A DNA stretch of 26,801 bases from CAYJLB01 sp964370845 (GCA_964370845.1 CAYJLB010000027.1:1-26801), one strand, 5' to 3'. Shown: positions 13,986 to 21,450, numbered from the stretch's first letter. Notes: generated by a model from the sequence alone, not told the origin. Numbers and translations are program-made.

Positions 13986-14948
13986 TTGAGTAAAAATGTA
14001 CATAGAATAATTAATTATTTTCCGAAAGAAATAAGTGAACTTTTTCTTATAAATGATGAATTTTACCTAGAAAAAATTGATGAAATTCGGTTGAGGATTG
14101 AAAAACCAATTTCAGTTGTAAAAAAAGGTGAAGTTTATTATCTTGGGAAAAATGGCGTTATTTCAAAAGAAACAGCTAATTGCTATAAGACAAATAGAAC
14201 AGAAATGGAATATATTTTTAGTAAAATTTGCAACTATTCAATCCATAGTTTCGAAAGGGAAATTAAAGAGGGGTTTATTACAATCGACGGTGGTAATCGT
14301 GTTGGAATTTGCGGAACTGCTGTTACAAATCGAAATAGTTCAAATGAGGATTTTATTACAACTGTGAAAAATATTTCTGCTTTGAATTTTCGTGTTGCAA
14401 GGGAAATAATAAATTCCTCCTATGAAATATTCAATGAAATTTTTAAAGATAATTTACATAGTTTACTAATTATAGGCAAGCCCTCGAGCGGAAAAACCAC
14501 CATTTTAAGGGATTTAGCTAGAAAGCTTGCAGAAAAATATGTAGTTTCCGTCATTGATGAGCGAAACGAACTTTCCGCCACTTTAGAAGGAATTGCTCAA
14601 AACGATTTAGGTGCAAGCAGTGATATTTTCTCACTATATCCAAAAAAAATTGCTATGGAAATAGCTATTAAAGTAATGTCACCAAATATTTTGATTTGCG
14701 ATGAAATTTCCTATAAAGATTACAAAGCTATTGAAAATGCGATGAACTGCGGAGTAAAAATTATCTCCACAATTCACGGGAACAGCATTGAAGAAGTCCT
14801 TGCAAAACCTTTTATGAAAGGGCTTTTAGGTTATAAAGGAAATTCTGTTTTTGGATATGAGTACGGAGTTTTATTAGATGGAGGAATTAACACAGGAAAA
14901 ATTATTGATATAAGGAAATTTATTAACTCGCAAAGTGAGGTGGAGTAG
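13986..14948 (+). CDS. spoIIIAA: Stage III sporulation protein AA (ATPase)
   Basis: A 320-residue secretion-type ATPase of the SpoIIIA complex, which joins mother cell and forespore and supports late forespore gene expression. The Walker A motif GKPSSGKTT lies near residues 164-172. A Walker B-type LICDEIS follows near 238, and ISTIHG is a family motif. The N-terminal region contains the usual IDEIRLRIEKPISV and SIHSFEREIKEGFITIDGGNRVGICGTAV. The start is TTG 13986, chosen for the ideal AAAGGAGG site 7 nt upstream. First gene of the spoIIIAA-AH operon, behind a sigma-E-like promoter. spoIIIAB begins immediately after its TAG. Confidence 0.96.
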   Translation: MSKNVHRIINYFPKEISELFLINDEFYLEKIDEIRLRIEKPISVVKKGEVYYLGKNGVISKETANCYKTNRTEMEYIFSKICNYSIHSFEREIKEGFITIDGGNRVGICGTAVTNRNSSNEDFITTVKNISALNFRVAREIINSSYEIFNEIFKDNLHSLLIIGKPSSGKTTILRDLARKLAEKYVVSVIDERNELSATLEGIAQNDLGASSDIFSLYPKKIAMEIAIKVMSPNILICDEISYKDYKAIENAMNCGVKIISTIHGNSIEEVLAKPFMKGLLGYKGNSVFGYEYGVLLDGGINTGKIIDIRKFINSQSEVE

Positions 14949-15452
14949 TTGCTGATTGAAACTTTAGGAATTATTTTCATACTTTTTTCAAGCTCATACC
15001 TTGGTTTTTATTACTCCAATAGGCTAAAAAATCGAGTTGCAAGCCTTGAAAAAGTGTGCTATATGACTGATGCAATATCTACTCAAATTCGTTATAGGGC
15101 AACAAATTTGTTCGAGGTTATGGAATTTTTGAAAAGGGATAGTATTTGCAAAGAAATCGATTTTGTGAAGAATTTCGATAGCAAAAAAGAAGGGATATTC
15201 TCCAAAAAGTGGGAATCTTCATTAAATAAAAACAAAAAAGACTTTAACTCAGATGATGTGAACTTGCTTAAAGCTTTAGGAAATATTTTAGGGACAACGG
15301 ATATAGAGGGGCAGTTAAACGAACTTTCTGCCTTTAAAGTTTCCCTTTACGGACAACTTAAAATTGCAAAAAACAGTTATGAAAAAAAGTCGAAATTATA
15401 TCGTTCTTTAGGAGTGATTTTAGGTGCATTTATCGCAATTATGCTTATTTAG
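14949..15452 (+). CDS. spoIIIAB: Stage III sporulation protein AB
   Basis: A 167-residue protein with N-terminal (1-22) and C-terminal (about 150-167) hydrophobic segments around a helical middle, the usual SpoIIIAB layout (GFYYSNRLKNRVASLEKVCYM near the start, LGVILGAFIAIMLI at the end). Its core resembles GspF-type secretion proteins. It starts with TTG directly after the spoIIIAA stop, with GAGGTGGAG as ribosome site, which implies translational coupling. The identification rests on both sequence pattern and operon position. Confidence 0.92.
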   Translation: MLIETLGIIFILFSSSYLGFYYSNRLKNRVASLEKVCYMTDAISTQIRYRATNLFEVMEFLKRDSICKEIDFVKNFDSKKEGIFSKKWESSLNKNKKDFNSDDVNLLKALGNILGTTDIEGQLNELSAFKVSLYGQLKIAKNSYEKKSKLYRSLGVILGAFIAIMLI

Positions 15453-15469
15453 CAAGGCATGGTCATAGG

Positions 15470-15514
15470 TTTGAAAAATAAGATTTTTAAACTGGGAATT
15501 TAGTCGTTAAAGGA
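15470..15514 (+). promoter_or_regulatory. Leader hairpin plus AAAGGAATG ribosome site before spoIIIAC
   Basis: TTTGAAAAAT (15470-15479), AAG, ATTTTTAAA (15483-15491) form a stem with one bulged G. It is followed by AAAGGAATG (15509-15517). It is related to the leaders of the sulfatase and xseB. It fills the 62-74 bp gap between spoIIIAB and spoIIIAC, which are closely packed in most relatives. Confidence 0.5.
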
Positions 15515-15526
15515 ATGATTATTAAT

Positions 15527-15721
15527 ATGGACGTTGATTTAATCTTTCGCATTGCAATAATAGGCATTATAGTAGCAATTTTGAACACGCTTTTGAAACG
15601 GGCGGAGCGAGAAGAACAAGGATTTATGGTTACAATTGCAGGGTTAATTGTGGTTTTAATGCTTATAGTTGATGAAATTGGAGCACTATTTGACACAATT
15701 CAAACTGTGTTCGGGCTATAA
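15527..15721 (+). CDS. spoIIIAC: Stage III sporulation protein AC
   Basis: A 64-residue protein with two membrane helices (about 4-22 and 35-58). MDVDLIFRIAIIGIIVAILN matches the SpoIIIAC start, and REEQGFMVTIAGLIVVLM follows. Start ATG 15527 is 12 nt after AAAGGA. The in-frame ATG at 15515 touches the ribosome site and would add MIIN. Membrane component of the mother cell-forespore channel. Confidence 0.93.
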   Translation: MDVDLIFRIAIIGIIVAILNTLLKRAEREEQGFMVTIAGLIVVLMLIVDEIGALFDTIQTVFGL

Positions 15722-15724
15722 TTT

Positions 15725-16114
15725 ATGGATATTATTTCAATTTTAGGGCTTTGCATAACGGTAACTTTAATTTGCAAGCTTTTTGAGAAAAATAATAAGG
15801 AGTACAGCCTTTTTATTTCAATTATAACCCTTTCAATGGTGCTTTTTTTTGCAGTTACAATGATTTCGCCTATTACATCAAAAATTCAAGAAATACTTAA
15901 TTTAGCAGATGTGTCAAATGAATATTTTAACATAGTTTTAAAGGCGATTGGAGTTTGTTATTTAACTCAACTTGGTTGTGATTACTGTAAAGATGCAGGT
16001 GAAAATGCACTTTCTAGTGAACTTGAACTTGCTGGAAAAATCTCACTTTTGTTAATTGCACTTCCGCTTTTTGATAATATTGTTGCAATTGTACAGGATT
16101 TGTTATTGTTGTAA
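15725..16114 (+). CDS. spoIIIAD: Stage III sporulation protein AD
   Basis: A 129-residue polytopic membrane protein matching SpoIIIAD in size and pattern. Hydrophobic helices lie at about 3-20, 30-48 and 105-125, with the characteristic YFNIVLKAIGVCYLTQLGCD and YCKDAGENALSSELELAGKI. It starts 3 nt after the spoIIIAC stop and is probably coupled. Part of the membrane platform of the SpoIIIA complex. Confidence 0.94.
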   Translation: MDIISILGLCITVTLICKLFEKNNKEYSLFISIITLSMVLFFAVTMISPITSKIQEILNLADVSNEYFNIVLKAIGVCYLTQLGCDYCKDAGENALSSELELAGKISLLLIALPLFDNIVAIVQDLLLL

Positions 16115-16150
16115 AAAAAAGAAGTTTAAAGGAAAGGGCTGGACGATAAA

Positions 16151-17290
16151 GTGAAAAAATTAGTGATTTTTTTTGCTGTGATAATATTTATAGGACTTTT
16201 TCCAATAAATATTTTTGCTCAGCAAGGAGAGTTAGAACAGGAATTTCTTGAAAAAAACGGCGAGCAACTTGAAAATGCAATTGTAAATGAGGAGGCACAG
16301 GATTTTTTATTGGATAAGGATTTTTCTCTTGAAAATATTGGTTCAATGGCAAATTTTTCTATAACAGAGGTTTTTTCTTACATATTTGACGAAGTTAAAG
16401 AACTTTTGAGTGTGCCAGTGAAAATTATAGCAGTTTCTATTTCAGTAATAGTTTTGCTTGCAATTTTTCAAAGTATGAACACTATTAACTCAAACGAAAA
16501 GCTGTCGAAAATAGTTGACATAATAGGGATTATTTTTTCCATTTCAGTCATGTATGGCTACATTTCCCAGAGCATCGACCTTACCATACGAACTTTAGAG
16601 GACAGCTCATTTTTCATAATGAGTTTCACTCCGATTTTTGCAAGTGTTATTGGCGCTGGCGGTTCAATCACTTCCGCTGGAATTTACAATTCCATAATTT
16701 TGTTAGTTGCAAATTTTGTTTCAAGGTTTGCAAGTTCGGTGATTTTGCCTTTTCTTTCAATTTATATGTCAATTTCAATTGTTGAAATAATAAATCCAGC
16801 CTTTAATTTAAGCGGTTTTTCTAATGGAATTAAAAGGGCTGTGCAGTGGGCAATTGGCTTGATTATGACAATTTTTGTTGGAATGATAACTCTGCAAAGT
16901 ATTGTGGGTGTGTCGGCAGACAGTCTTTCAATTAGGACAGGAAAATTTATGGCGTCAAGCTTCATTCCATTAGTTGGAGGAGCGATTTCAGAAGCTTATA
17001 CAACTGTAAAAGGAAGCCTTGGTGTGCTTCGTTCAGGGGTGGGAACTTTTGGGATAATAACAATACTTTTGATAATTGTTCCGCCAATTTTATATGTTTT
17101 TGCAGTGAAATTAGCAGTTTATCTTTCTTCAATAATTGCAGATGTATTAGGTGTAAAAAAGATAGCAGAATTTATGAAAAATGTGTCATCAGTCTTGGCA
17201 ATTTCAATTAGTTTGATGGTGTGTTTTGGGTTAATAATAATAATTTCTACAACCATAGTAATGATGATGACAATGAATATAGCGGCATAA
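16151..17290 (+). CDS. spoIIIAE: Stage III sporulation protein AE
   Basis: A 379-residue protein with an N-terminal signal peptide (MKKLVIFFAVIIFIGLFPIN, cleavage near residue 24), an extracytoplasmic acidic segment (about 25-85) and about six to seven membrane helices. GGSITSAGIYNSIILLVANF and RAVQWAIGLIMTIFVGMITL are typical of SpoIIIAE. It starts with GTG 16151 after AAAGGAAAGGGC. The stop TAA lies inside the repeat block that also carries the spoIIIAF ribosome site (17286-17317), so a repeat seems to have replaced the original gene end. Confidence 0.95.
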   Translation: MKKLVIFFAVIIFIGLFPINIFAQQGELEQEFLEKNGEQLENAIVNEEAQDFLLDKDFSLENIGSMANFSITEVFSYIFDEVKELLSVPVKIIAVSISVIVLLAIFQSMNTINSNEKLSKIVDIIGIIFSISVMYGYISQSIDLTIRTLEDSSFFIMSFTPIFASVIGAGGSITSAGIYNSIILLVANFVSRFASSVILPFLSIYMSISIVEIINPAFNLSGFSNGIKRAVQWAIGLIMTIFVGMITLQSIVGVSADSLSIRTGKFMASSFIPLVGGAISEAYTTVKGSLGVLRSGVGTFGIITILLIIVPPILYVFAVKLAVYLSSIIADVLGVKKIAEFMKNVSSVLAISISLMVCFGLIIIISTTIVMMMTMNIAA

Positions 17291-17317
17291 CAGCGGGGAA
17301 GCCCCGCAGGAGGGAAA
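17286..17317 (+). repeat. GC hairpin carrying the spoIIIAF ribosome site, copy 1
   Basis: GCGGGG (17293-17298), loop AAG, CCCCGC (17302-17307) abuts AGGAGGG (17308-17314), 3 nt before the spoIIIAF ATG. It matches 18316-18348 except for two loop bases and one extra A. The block also supplies the stop codon of spoIIIAE. Confidence 0.85.
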
Positions 17318-17791
17318 ATGGGAACAATACAACAAATAGCATTGTCAATATGTCTAGTAAGTGTTGCAATATCGCTTCTTGACAGCCTTTCGCCAGAGGG
17401 GCGGTTTAAAAAGCAAATTCGACTTATCTTGTCGCTGATTTTTTTACTTTCAATATTAAATCCAGTAATGGAAGGTGAATTTTCTGACTTTAATATAGAA
17501 GATTTGATGTCGTCAAATGAGTATATTGAAGCAAATGCACTATACTATGAAAACCTTGAAGAAAACTTTGCCATTAATATAGAAAGTAGCCTTAAAATTC
17601 AGCTTGAGCAAGAAAATATTTTTCCAAAGAAAATTTCTCCAATAGTTAATATTAGTGAGGACAACAGCATAGATATTAATAGAATAGAGTTTATCCTATC
17701 CAGTGAAGATGAGGAAAACATTGATGTAATCAAGGAAATTGTGGTTAATGAAACAGCTTGTGAGGATGTAATATTTTCGTATTCTCCTTGA
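17318..17791 (+). CDS. spoIIIAF: Stage III sporulation protein AF
   Basis: A 157-residue protein with two N-terminal membrane helices (about 5-22 and 32-50) and a soluble alpha/beta domain (about 85-157) of the ring-building type seen in SpoIIIAF. The phrase SPEGRFKKQIRLILSLIFLL followed by LNPVMEG is characteristic. AGGAGGG upstream comes from the repeat hairpin, with only 3 nt to the ATG, which is short. Normally spoIIIAG follows at once; here a 557-bp gap intervenes. Confidence 0.9.
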   Translation: MGTIQQIALSICLVSVAISLLDSLSPEGRFKKQIRLILSLIFLLSILNPVMEGEFSDFNIEDLMSSNEYIEANALYYENLEENFAINIESSLKIQLEQENIFPKKISPIVNISEDNSIDINRIEFILSSEDEENIDVIKEIVVNETACEDVIFSYSP

Positions 17792-18315
17792 TTTTCAGTC
17801 GTTATAACCGCTCGTCAATCACGAAAACTTACAGTTTTCTTATTAGCTACTTTTTGTTGCAAAAATATCTCAATTACCACTTCCTACAGGATTTCTTCAT
17901 TACTTATTACATCATAAATCCGACCGTAAAAATAAAAACAATATAGTTTTTATTTTTACTACTTTTTCCGTCGCAAAAAAATATCTCTACTATTACTTTT
18001 ATTATCGTTTGTTTATTCGTTAATCTTTGCTTATTTCGTGATTTTTTGCGACGTTTTAATTTTTTATTTTGTGTATTTACTATTTTTGACTGCTTGCTTT
18101 TCGTTGGAGAGTTTCGCTTCTGCGGAAGCGAGGAGGGCTTTGCCCCTCCACCCCACAATTTTTTTAGAGGAAAAAATTGAGTAAAACCTTTAGTTTATGT
18201 CACCAATACAGTATTTGGTAACGGGAGGGCGTGGAAACCCTCCCCTACAAAATCACAAACAAAACTATAACCTCGCGGGCAGAAATTTTCTAATTTAACA
18301 ACGTAAAAACGCGGG
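17792..18315. repeat. Repeat-filled gap splitting spoIIIAF from spoIIIAG
   Basis: No credible gene. It contains a partial direct repeat CTACTTTTT...GCAAAAA..TATCTC (near 17849 and 17959). A perfect 14-bp hairpin is formed by GTAAAAATAAAAAC (17926-17939) and GTTTTTATTTTTAC (17946-17959). A 12-bp inverted repeat CGTCGCAAAAAA (17969-17980) / TTTTTTGCGACG (18042-18053) follows. Next are two adjacent GC-rich hairpins near 18115-18153 (CGCTTC / GAAGCG; GGAGGGC / GCCCCTCC) and ACCAATAC / GTATTTGGT near 18202-18219. Inverted hairpin copy C follows, GGGAGGG (18223-18229) / CCCTCCC (18238-18244). Last is an exact reverse copy of the 28-nt block from 28-55 (18249-18276). Confidence 0.78.
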
Positions 18316-18348
18316 CATAACAGCGGGGTTGCCCCGCAGGAGGGAAAA
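18316..18348 (+). repeat. GC hairpin carrying the spoIIIAG ribosome site, copy 2
   Basis: GCGGGG (18323-18328), loop TTG, CCCCGC (18332-18337) abuts AGGAGGG (18338-18344), 4 nt before the spoIIIAG ATG. It is nearly identical to 17286-17317. Confidence 0.85.
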
Positions 18349-18915
18349 ATGTTTAATTTAAATAATTTGATTGTAAGCTTAAAAGAAAAATTTTCCAAAG
18401 AAAATTCCTCAAGAGATAAATTCTTAACTATGGCCGTTGTAATAGGCTTAATTGGAATGGCAATTGTCTTGTTTGTGGACTTTTCGGGAACTGAACCCGC
18501 CGAAAATAACAGTTTAAAGGATATTAATTTAAGCCTTGAAACTGATGAATATAGATTGTCAATTGAAAATGAATTGACGGAAGTTTTATCTAAAATTAGT
18601 GGGGTAGGACTTGTTGATGTAATGGTCACTATTGAAGGCACAACGGAATACATTTACGCCGAGGAAATTACATCAAACGAAAGTTCGGGCGAGGGAAGGG
18701 AAGAATCTAGTTTTAAAAATGAATATGTGATAATTGAAAATGGAAATCAAAAGGAGGCGCTTATAAAGAAAATTATTAAACCCAAAATTAATGGTGTAGT
18801 CATAGTCTGTGAAGGAGGTGATAATGCATCTATTGCTGAAAAAGTTTATAAGTCAGTTTCAACTGTTCTTGATATTTCTTCAGCAAGAGTTTACGTCGTA
18901 AAAGGCGAAAACTAA
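18349..18915 (+). CDS. spoIIIAG: Stage III sporulation protein AG
   Basis: A 188-residue protein with one N-terminal membrane helix (about 27-46, FLTMAVVIGLIGMAIVLFVD) and a forespore-facing ring-building domain: the region ending ELTEVLSKISGVGLVDVMVT and a later half with KPKINGVVIVCEGGDNASIA. SpoIIIAG forms a large ring in the intermembrane space. Its ribosome site lies on the repeat hairpin. Because 557 bp of repeats precede it, its transcription may depend on readthrough or on a promoter acquired with the repeats. Confidence 0.94.
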   Translation: MFNLNNLIVSLKEKFSKENSSRDKFLTMAVVIGLIGMAIVLFVDFSGTEPAENNSLKDINLSLETDEYRLSIENELTEVLSKISGVGLVDVMVTIEGTTEYIYAEEITSNESSGEGREESSFKNEYVIIENGNQKEALIKKIIKPKINGVVIVCEGGDNASIAEKVYKSVSTVLDISSARVYVVKGEN

Positions 18916-18948
18916 TAAATAAAAAAAGGAAAGGACTGGTTATTCACA

Positions 18949-19488
18949 ATGAAAATACCAACTCTTATTATCGGAAAAAAACAAATTATTTTAGCTTGCT
19001 TAACTTTAATGCTTGCTATTGCGGTCTACTTAAATTATACTTTATCAATCCCTCCTGAAGAATTGCAACCTACAAGCGTTTATGAGGGAAATGGACTTAA
19101 TTATGGCGACGTGATTTATGTTAATTCACAGGTTGGAGAGGACGATTTTTTCGCACAAGCACGAATTGACAAAACTGCTTCCCGCGATGAGGCTATAGAA
19201 ACCTTAGAAGCAATTTTTAGTGGCGGTGATTTAACTGATGAAAATAAAGCTGTACTTACTGAAAATGCCCTTGCGTTATCTGAACTTATTGAAACGGAAA
19301 CAACTGTTGAAAATCTCATTAAAGCTGCCGGATATGAGGACTGTATAGTCTACTTAGATGGCGAATCAGCAAGCATTGTAGTTAAGTCGGAAGATTTAGT
19401 AGCAAGTCAAGCTGCACAGATTAAAGACATACTTTTAAAAGAAATTTCCGTTGAAAATGAAAAAATTAGAATTATTCCTTCAAAGTAG
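18949..19488 (+). CDS. spoIIIAH: Stage III sporulation protein AH
   Basis: A 179-residue SpoIIIAH-like protein with an N-terminal membrane anchor (about 10-30, KKQIILACLTLMLAIAVYLN) and a C-terminal YscJ/FliF-type ring-building domain (about 95-179, ENLIKAAGYEDCIVYLDGES). In sporulation it pairs with SpoIIQ from the forespore to form the channel between the two membranes. The middle segment (about 60-95) is a helical region with DDFFAQARIDKTASRDEAIE, a typical SpoIIIAH feature. It lies 33 bp after spoIIIAG with AAAGGAAAGG upstream, though the spacing to the ATG is long (about 12 nt). Last gene of the operon. Confidence 0.94.
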   Translation: MKIPTLIIGKKQIILACLTLMLAIAVYLNYTLSIPPEELQPTSVYEGNGLNYGDVIYVNSQVGEDDFFAQARIDKTASRDEAIETLEAIFSGGDLTDENKAVLTENALALSELIETETTVENLIKAAGYEDCIVYLDGESASIVVKSEDLVASQAAQIKDILLKEISVENEKIRIIPSK

Positions 19489-19593
19489 TTGTGTATTTTG
19501 AAATTATATGGTATTATAATAATGTATATCATATAAAGCCGTTTTTGACGCGTGTAAATTCACAGAAAACGTGCTGAAAGGAATGATTTTAAG

Positions 19594-19947
19594 ATGGAAA
19601 ATGTAGGAATTAAAAAAGCTGAACAAATTAAAGTTTCTGTTGACGTTATAAAAACTATTGTGAAATTATCTGCACTTGAAGTTAAGGGCGTTGAGGACGT
19701 AGTTTGTGATGGAAGCTTTTTAGACAAAATTTTATCTCGAAATAAAGATGAAATAAATATCGATATTTTAGAGGGAGTTTTGATAATTTCTTTAGCTGTT
19801 AAAGTGAAATTTGGCAATAAAATTCCAGTAATTGCTGAAAAAATACAAAACAATGTAAAGGCTTCTGTACAAGGAATGTTGTCTGTTTCAGTAGCTAAAG
19901 TTAATGTTAGAATTGCTGATGTAATTTTTGACGAAACTGAAAATTAA
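19594..19947 (+). CDS. Asp23/Gls24 family protein (YqhY-like)
   Basis: A 117-residue protein of the Asp23/Gls24 family. IKVSVDVIKTIVKLSALEVK then GVEDVV, the middle LEGVLIISLAVKVKFGNKIP, and IAEKIQNNVKASVQGMLSV are the family blocks. Members occur at the membrane or in the cytosol, and some tune fatty acid synthesis or the cell envelope stress response. The position just before nusB is that of Bacillus yqhY. A TATAAT at 19515-19520 may be its -10, but no well-spaced -35 is seen. Start ATG 19594 is 11 nt after GAAAGGA. The upstream ATG in GGAATG (19583) opens a 7-codon frame that overlaps the gene start. A terminator follows. Confidence 0.88.
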   Translation: MENVGIKKAEQIKVSVDVIKTIVKLSALEVKGVEDVVCDGSFLDKILSRNKDEINIDILEGVLIISLAVKVKFGNKIPVIAEKIQNNVKASVQGMLSVSVAKVNVRIADVIFDETEN

Positions 19948-19952
19948 TAATT

Positions 19953-19987
19953 AAACCAAGTCTTGATTTTTCTCAGGGCTTGGTTTT
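19953..19987 (+). terminator. Intrinsic terminator after the Asp23 gene
   Basis: AAACCAAGTC and GGCTTGGTTT (with one G-U pair) form a stem around an AT-rich loop and end in TTTT. It should at least partly separate the Asp23 gene from nusB. Confidence 0.75.
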
Positions 19988-20011
19988 GCGTGCTATATAA
20001 AATGATCCAGT

Positions 20012-20044
20012 TTGAAATATAATTCAAGCTTTTGAAAGGAAATG
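20012..20044 (+). promoter_or_regulatory. Leader hairpin plus GAAAGGAAATG before nusB
   Basis: TTGAA (20012-20016) and TTCAA (20023-20027) form a short stem, followed by TTTTGAAAGGAAATGG. It is a weaker relative of the leaders of the sulfatase, spoIIIAC and xseB. Confidence 0.4.
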
Positions 20045-20052
20045 GTATTAAA

Positions 20053-20484
20053 ATGGTTGCAAACAGACACAAGAGTAGGGAAGCTGCTTTTATTTTAATT
20101 TTTGAAAAACTGTTTAGAGATGACAGTATCGAGGAAATTATTGAGCTTTCACAAAATATTGATGATATTATTGTTAATGAAGATGTTATCAAAACTTTCA
20201 CTAATGTAGTGGAAAAAGCTGCTGAATTTGATGAAATTATCACTAAATTCAGTAACAAGCGTACAATTGATAGAATTCCAAAGGTAAATCTTGCTATTTT
20301 AAGGCTTGCACTTTATGAGGCAATTTACGATGAGGGAGTTCCTATTAAAGTTGCTATAAATGAGGCTATTATTTTAGCGAAAGAGTTTGCAAAACCTGAA
20401 GATGCGTCCTTTATTAATGGAGTTTTGGGTTCTTATGCGAAAAGTCTTGATGAAAAGACTGAAACTTCTGAAACCGCGGAATAA
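20053..20484 (+). CDS. nusB: Transcription antitermination factor NusB
   Basis: A 143-residue all-helical RNA-binding protein that joins NusE (S10), NusA and NusG on boxA of rRNA leaders to prevent premature termination. Family blocks are the start ANRHKSREAAFILIFEKLF, IDRIPKVNLAILRLALYEAI near 85-104 and VAINEAIILAKEFAKPEDASFINGVLG near 110-136. I chose ATG 20053, 12 nt after GAAAGGA and at the standard NusB N-terminus; an upstream in-frame extension would add MKGNGIK. First gene of the run nusB - TsaD paralogue - xseA - xseB - ispA - YuiD-type - dxs - tlyA, all tightly spaced or overlapping. Confidence 0.96.
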   Translation: MVANRHKSREAAFILIFEKLFRDDSIEEIIELSQNIDDIIVNEDVIKTFTNVVEKAAEFDEIITKFSNKRTIDRIPKVNLAILRLALYEAIYDEGVPIKVAINEAIILAKEFAKPEDASFINGVLGSYAKSLDEKTETSETAE

Positions 20485-20493
20485 GGTGTGGGA

Positions 20494-21450
20494 ATGAATT
20501 GTTATCTTGGAATTGATACCAGTAATTACACGACCTCTTTAGCGATTTACAACCACTTTAATGATGAAATAATTCAGCAAAAAAAATTGCTACCTGTGAA
20601 AAGCGGGGAAGTGGGGCTACGTCAATCGGACGCAGTTTTTCACCACACAAAACAGTTGCCTATGCTTATGAAAGAGCTTTTTGATGATGAAAATTACAAA
20701 GTTTCTTCCATTGCAGTTTCAAGCAAACCACGAAATGAAGAGGGCTCTTATATGCCTTGTTTTCTAGCTGGTGAAGGGTTGGCGGAGAGTTTAGCCACTG
20801 TTTTAGGGGTGAAATTACATAAGACTTCCCACCAAGTAGGGCATATTTTGGCGGGACTCTTTTCCTGTGGACAATTGGGTATGGTTTCAAAGCCTTTTTT
20901 AGCTTTTCACGTTAGTGGTGGGACTACCGAATGTTTACTTGTCACTCCCGACGATGAAAATGTTATTAATTGCAAATTGGTGGCGAAATCCCTTGATTTA
21001 AAGTGCGGACAAGCTGTTGATAGGGTGGGTGTTATGCTTGGTTTAAACTTTCCTTGTGGGAAAGAATTGGACTTGCTATCACAAAAAAGCTCCGCTAAAT
21101 TTAAGATTAAGCCGTCTATAATTGGTAATGATTGCTCATTATCTGGACTTGAAAATAAGTGTAAAACTATGTATAATAATGGTGAAAAAGCTGAGGATAT
21201 TGCGAAATTTACCTTTGACTATATCCTTGAAACAATTTCTGCTATGACGGTTAAATTGAAGGAAAAATTCCCTGATTTCCCTGTACTTTATGTGGGGGGA
21301 GTAATGGCAAATTCCATTATTTCGAAGGGGATAATGGAAAGGCATGGCGGTTTTTTTGCAAGTCCGGAATACTCTTGCGACAACGCAAGCGGAATTGCAA
21401 TTTATTCTTTTATGAAGGAATATTTTGGAAAGGAATTTATAATTAGATGA
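20494..21450 (+). CDS. TsaD/Kae1-like (peptidase M22 family) paralogue
   Basis: A 318-residue ASKHA-fold protein related to TsaD/Kae1/Gcp, the enzyme of t6A tRNA modification. GIDTSNYTTSLAIY is the phosphate-1 motif. HQVGHILAG keeps the HxxxH metal pair (TsaD usually has HxxGH). HVSGGTTECLLV stands where TsaD has VSGGHT, so its His is replaced by Thr. VGGVMANS is the C-terminal phosphate-2 motif. It is therefore a diverged paralogue, and the genuine tsaD should lie elsewhere. Its function is unknown. It sits between nusB and xseA, where folD stands in Bacillus. ATG 20494 is preferred to GTG 20488 because AAGGTG lies at 20483-20488. Its TGA overlaps the xseA ATG by 4 bp. Confidence 0.82.
   Translation: MNCYLGIDTSNYTTSLAIYNHFNDEIIQQKKLLPVKSGEVGLRQSDAVFHHTKQLPMLMKELFDDENYKVSSIAVSSKPRNEEGSYMPCFLAGEGLAESLATVLGVKLHKTSHQVGHILAGLFSCGQLGMVSKPFLAFHVSGGTTECLLVTPDDENVINCKLVAKSLDLKCGQAVDRVGVMLGLNFPCGKELDLLSQKSSAKFKIKPSIIGNDCSLSGLENKCKTMYNNGEKAEDIAKFTFDYILETISAMTVKLKEKFPDFPVLYVGGVMANSIISKGIMERHGGFFASPEYSCDNASGIAIYSFMKEYFGKEFIIR

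Noticed and set aside
17907..18158. 83-codon minus-strand reading frame in the spoIIIAF-AG gap
   Set aside because: It is Lys/Asn-rich low-complexity translation of AT-rich hairpins, has no ribosome site, and its ends lie in repeats.
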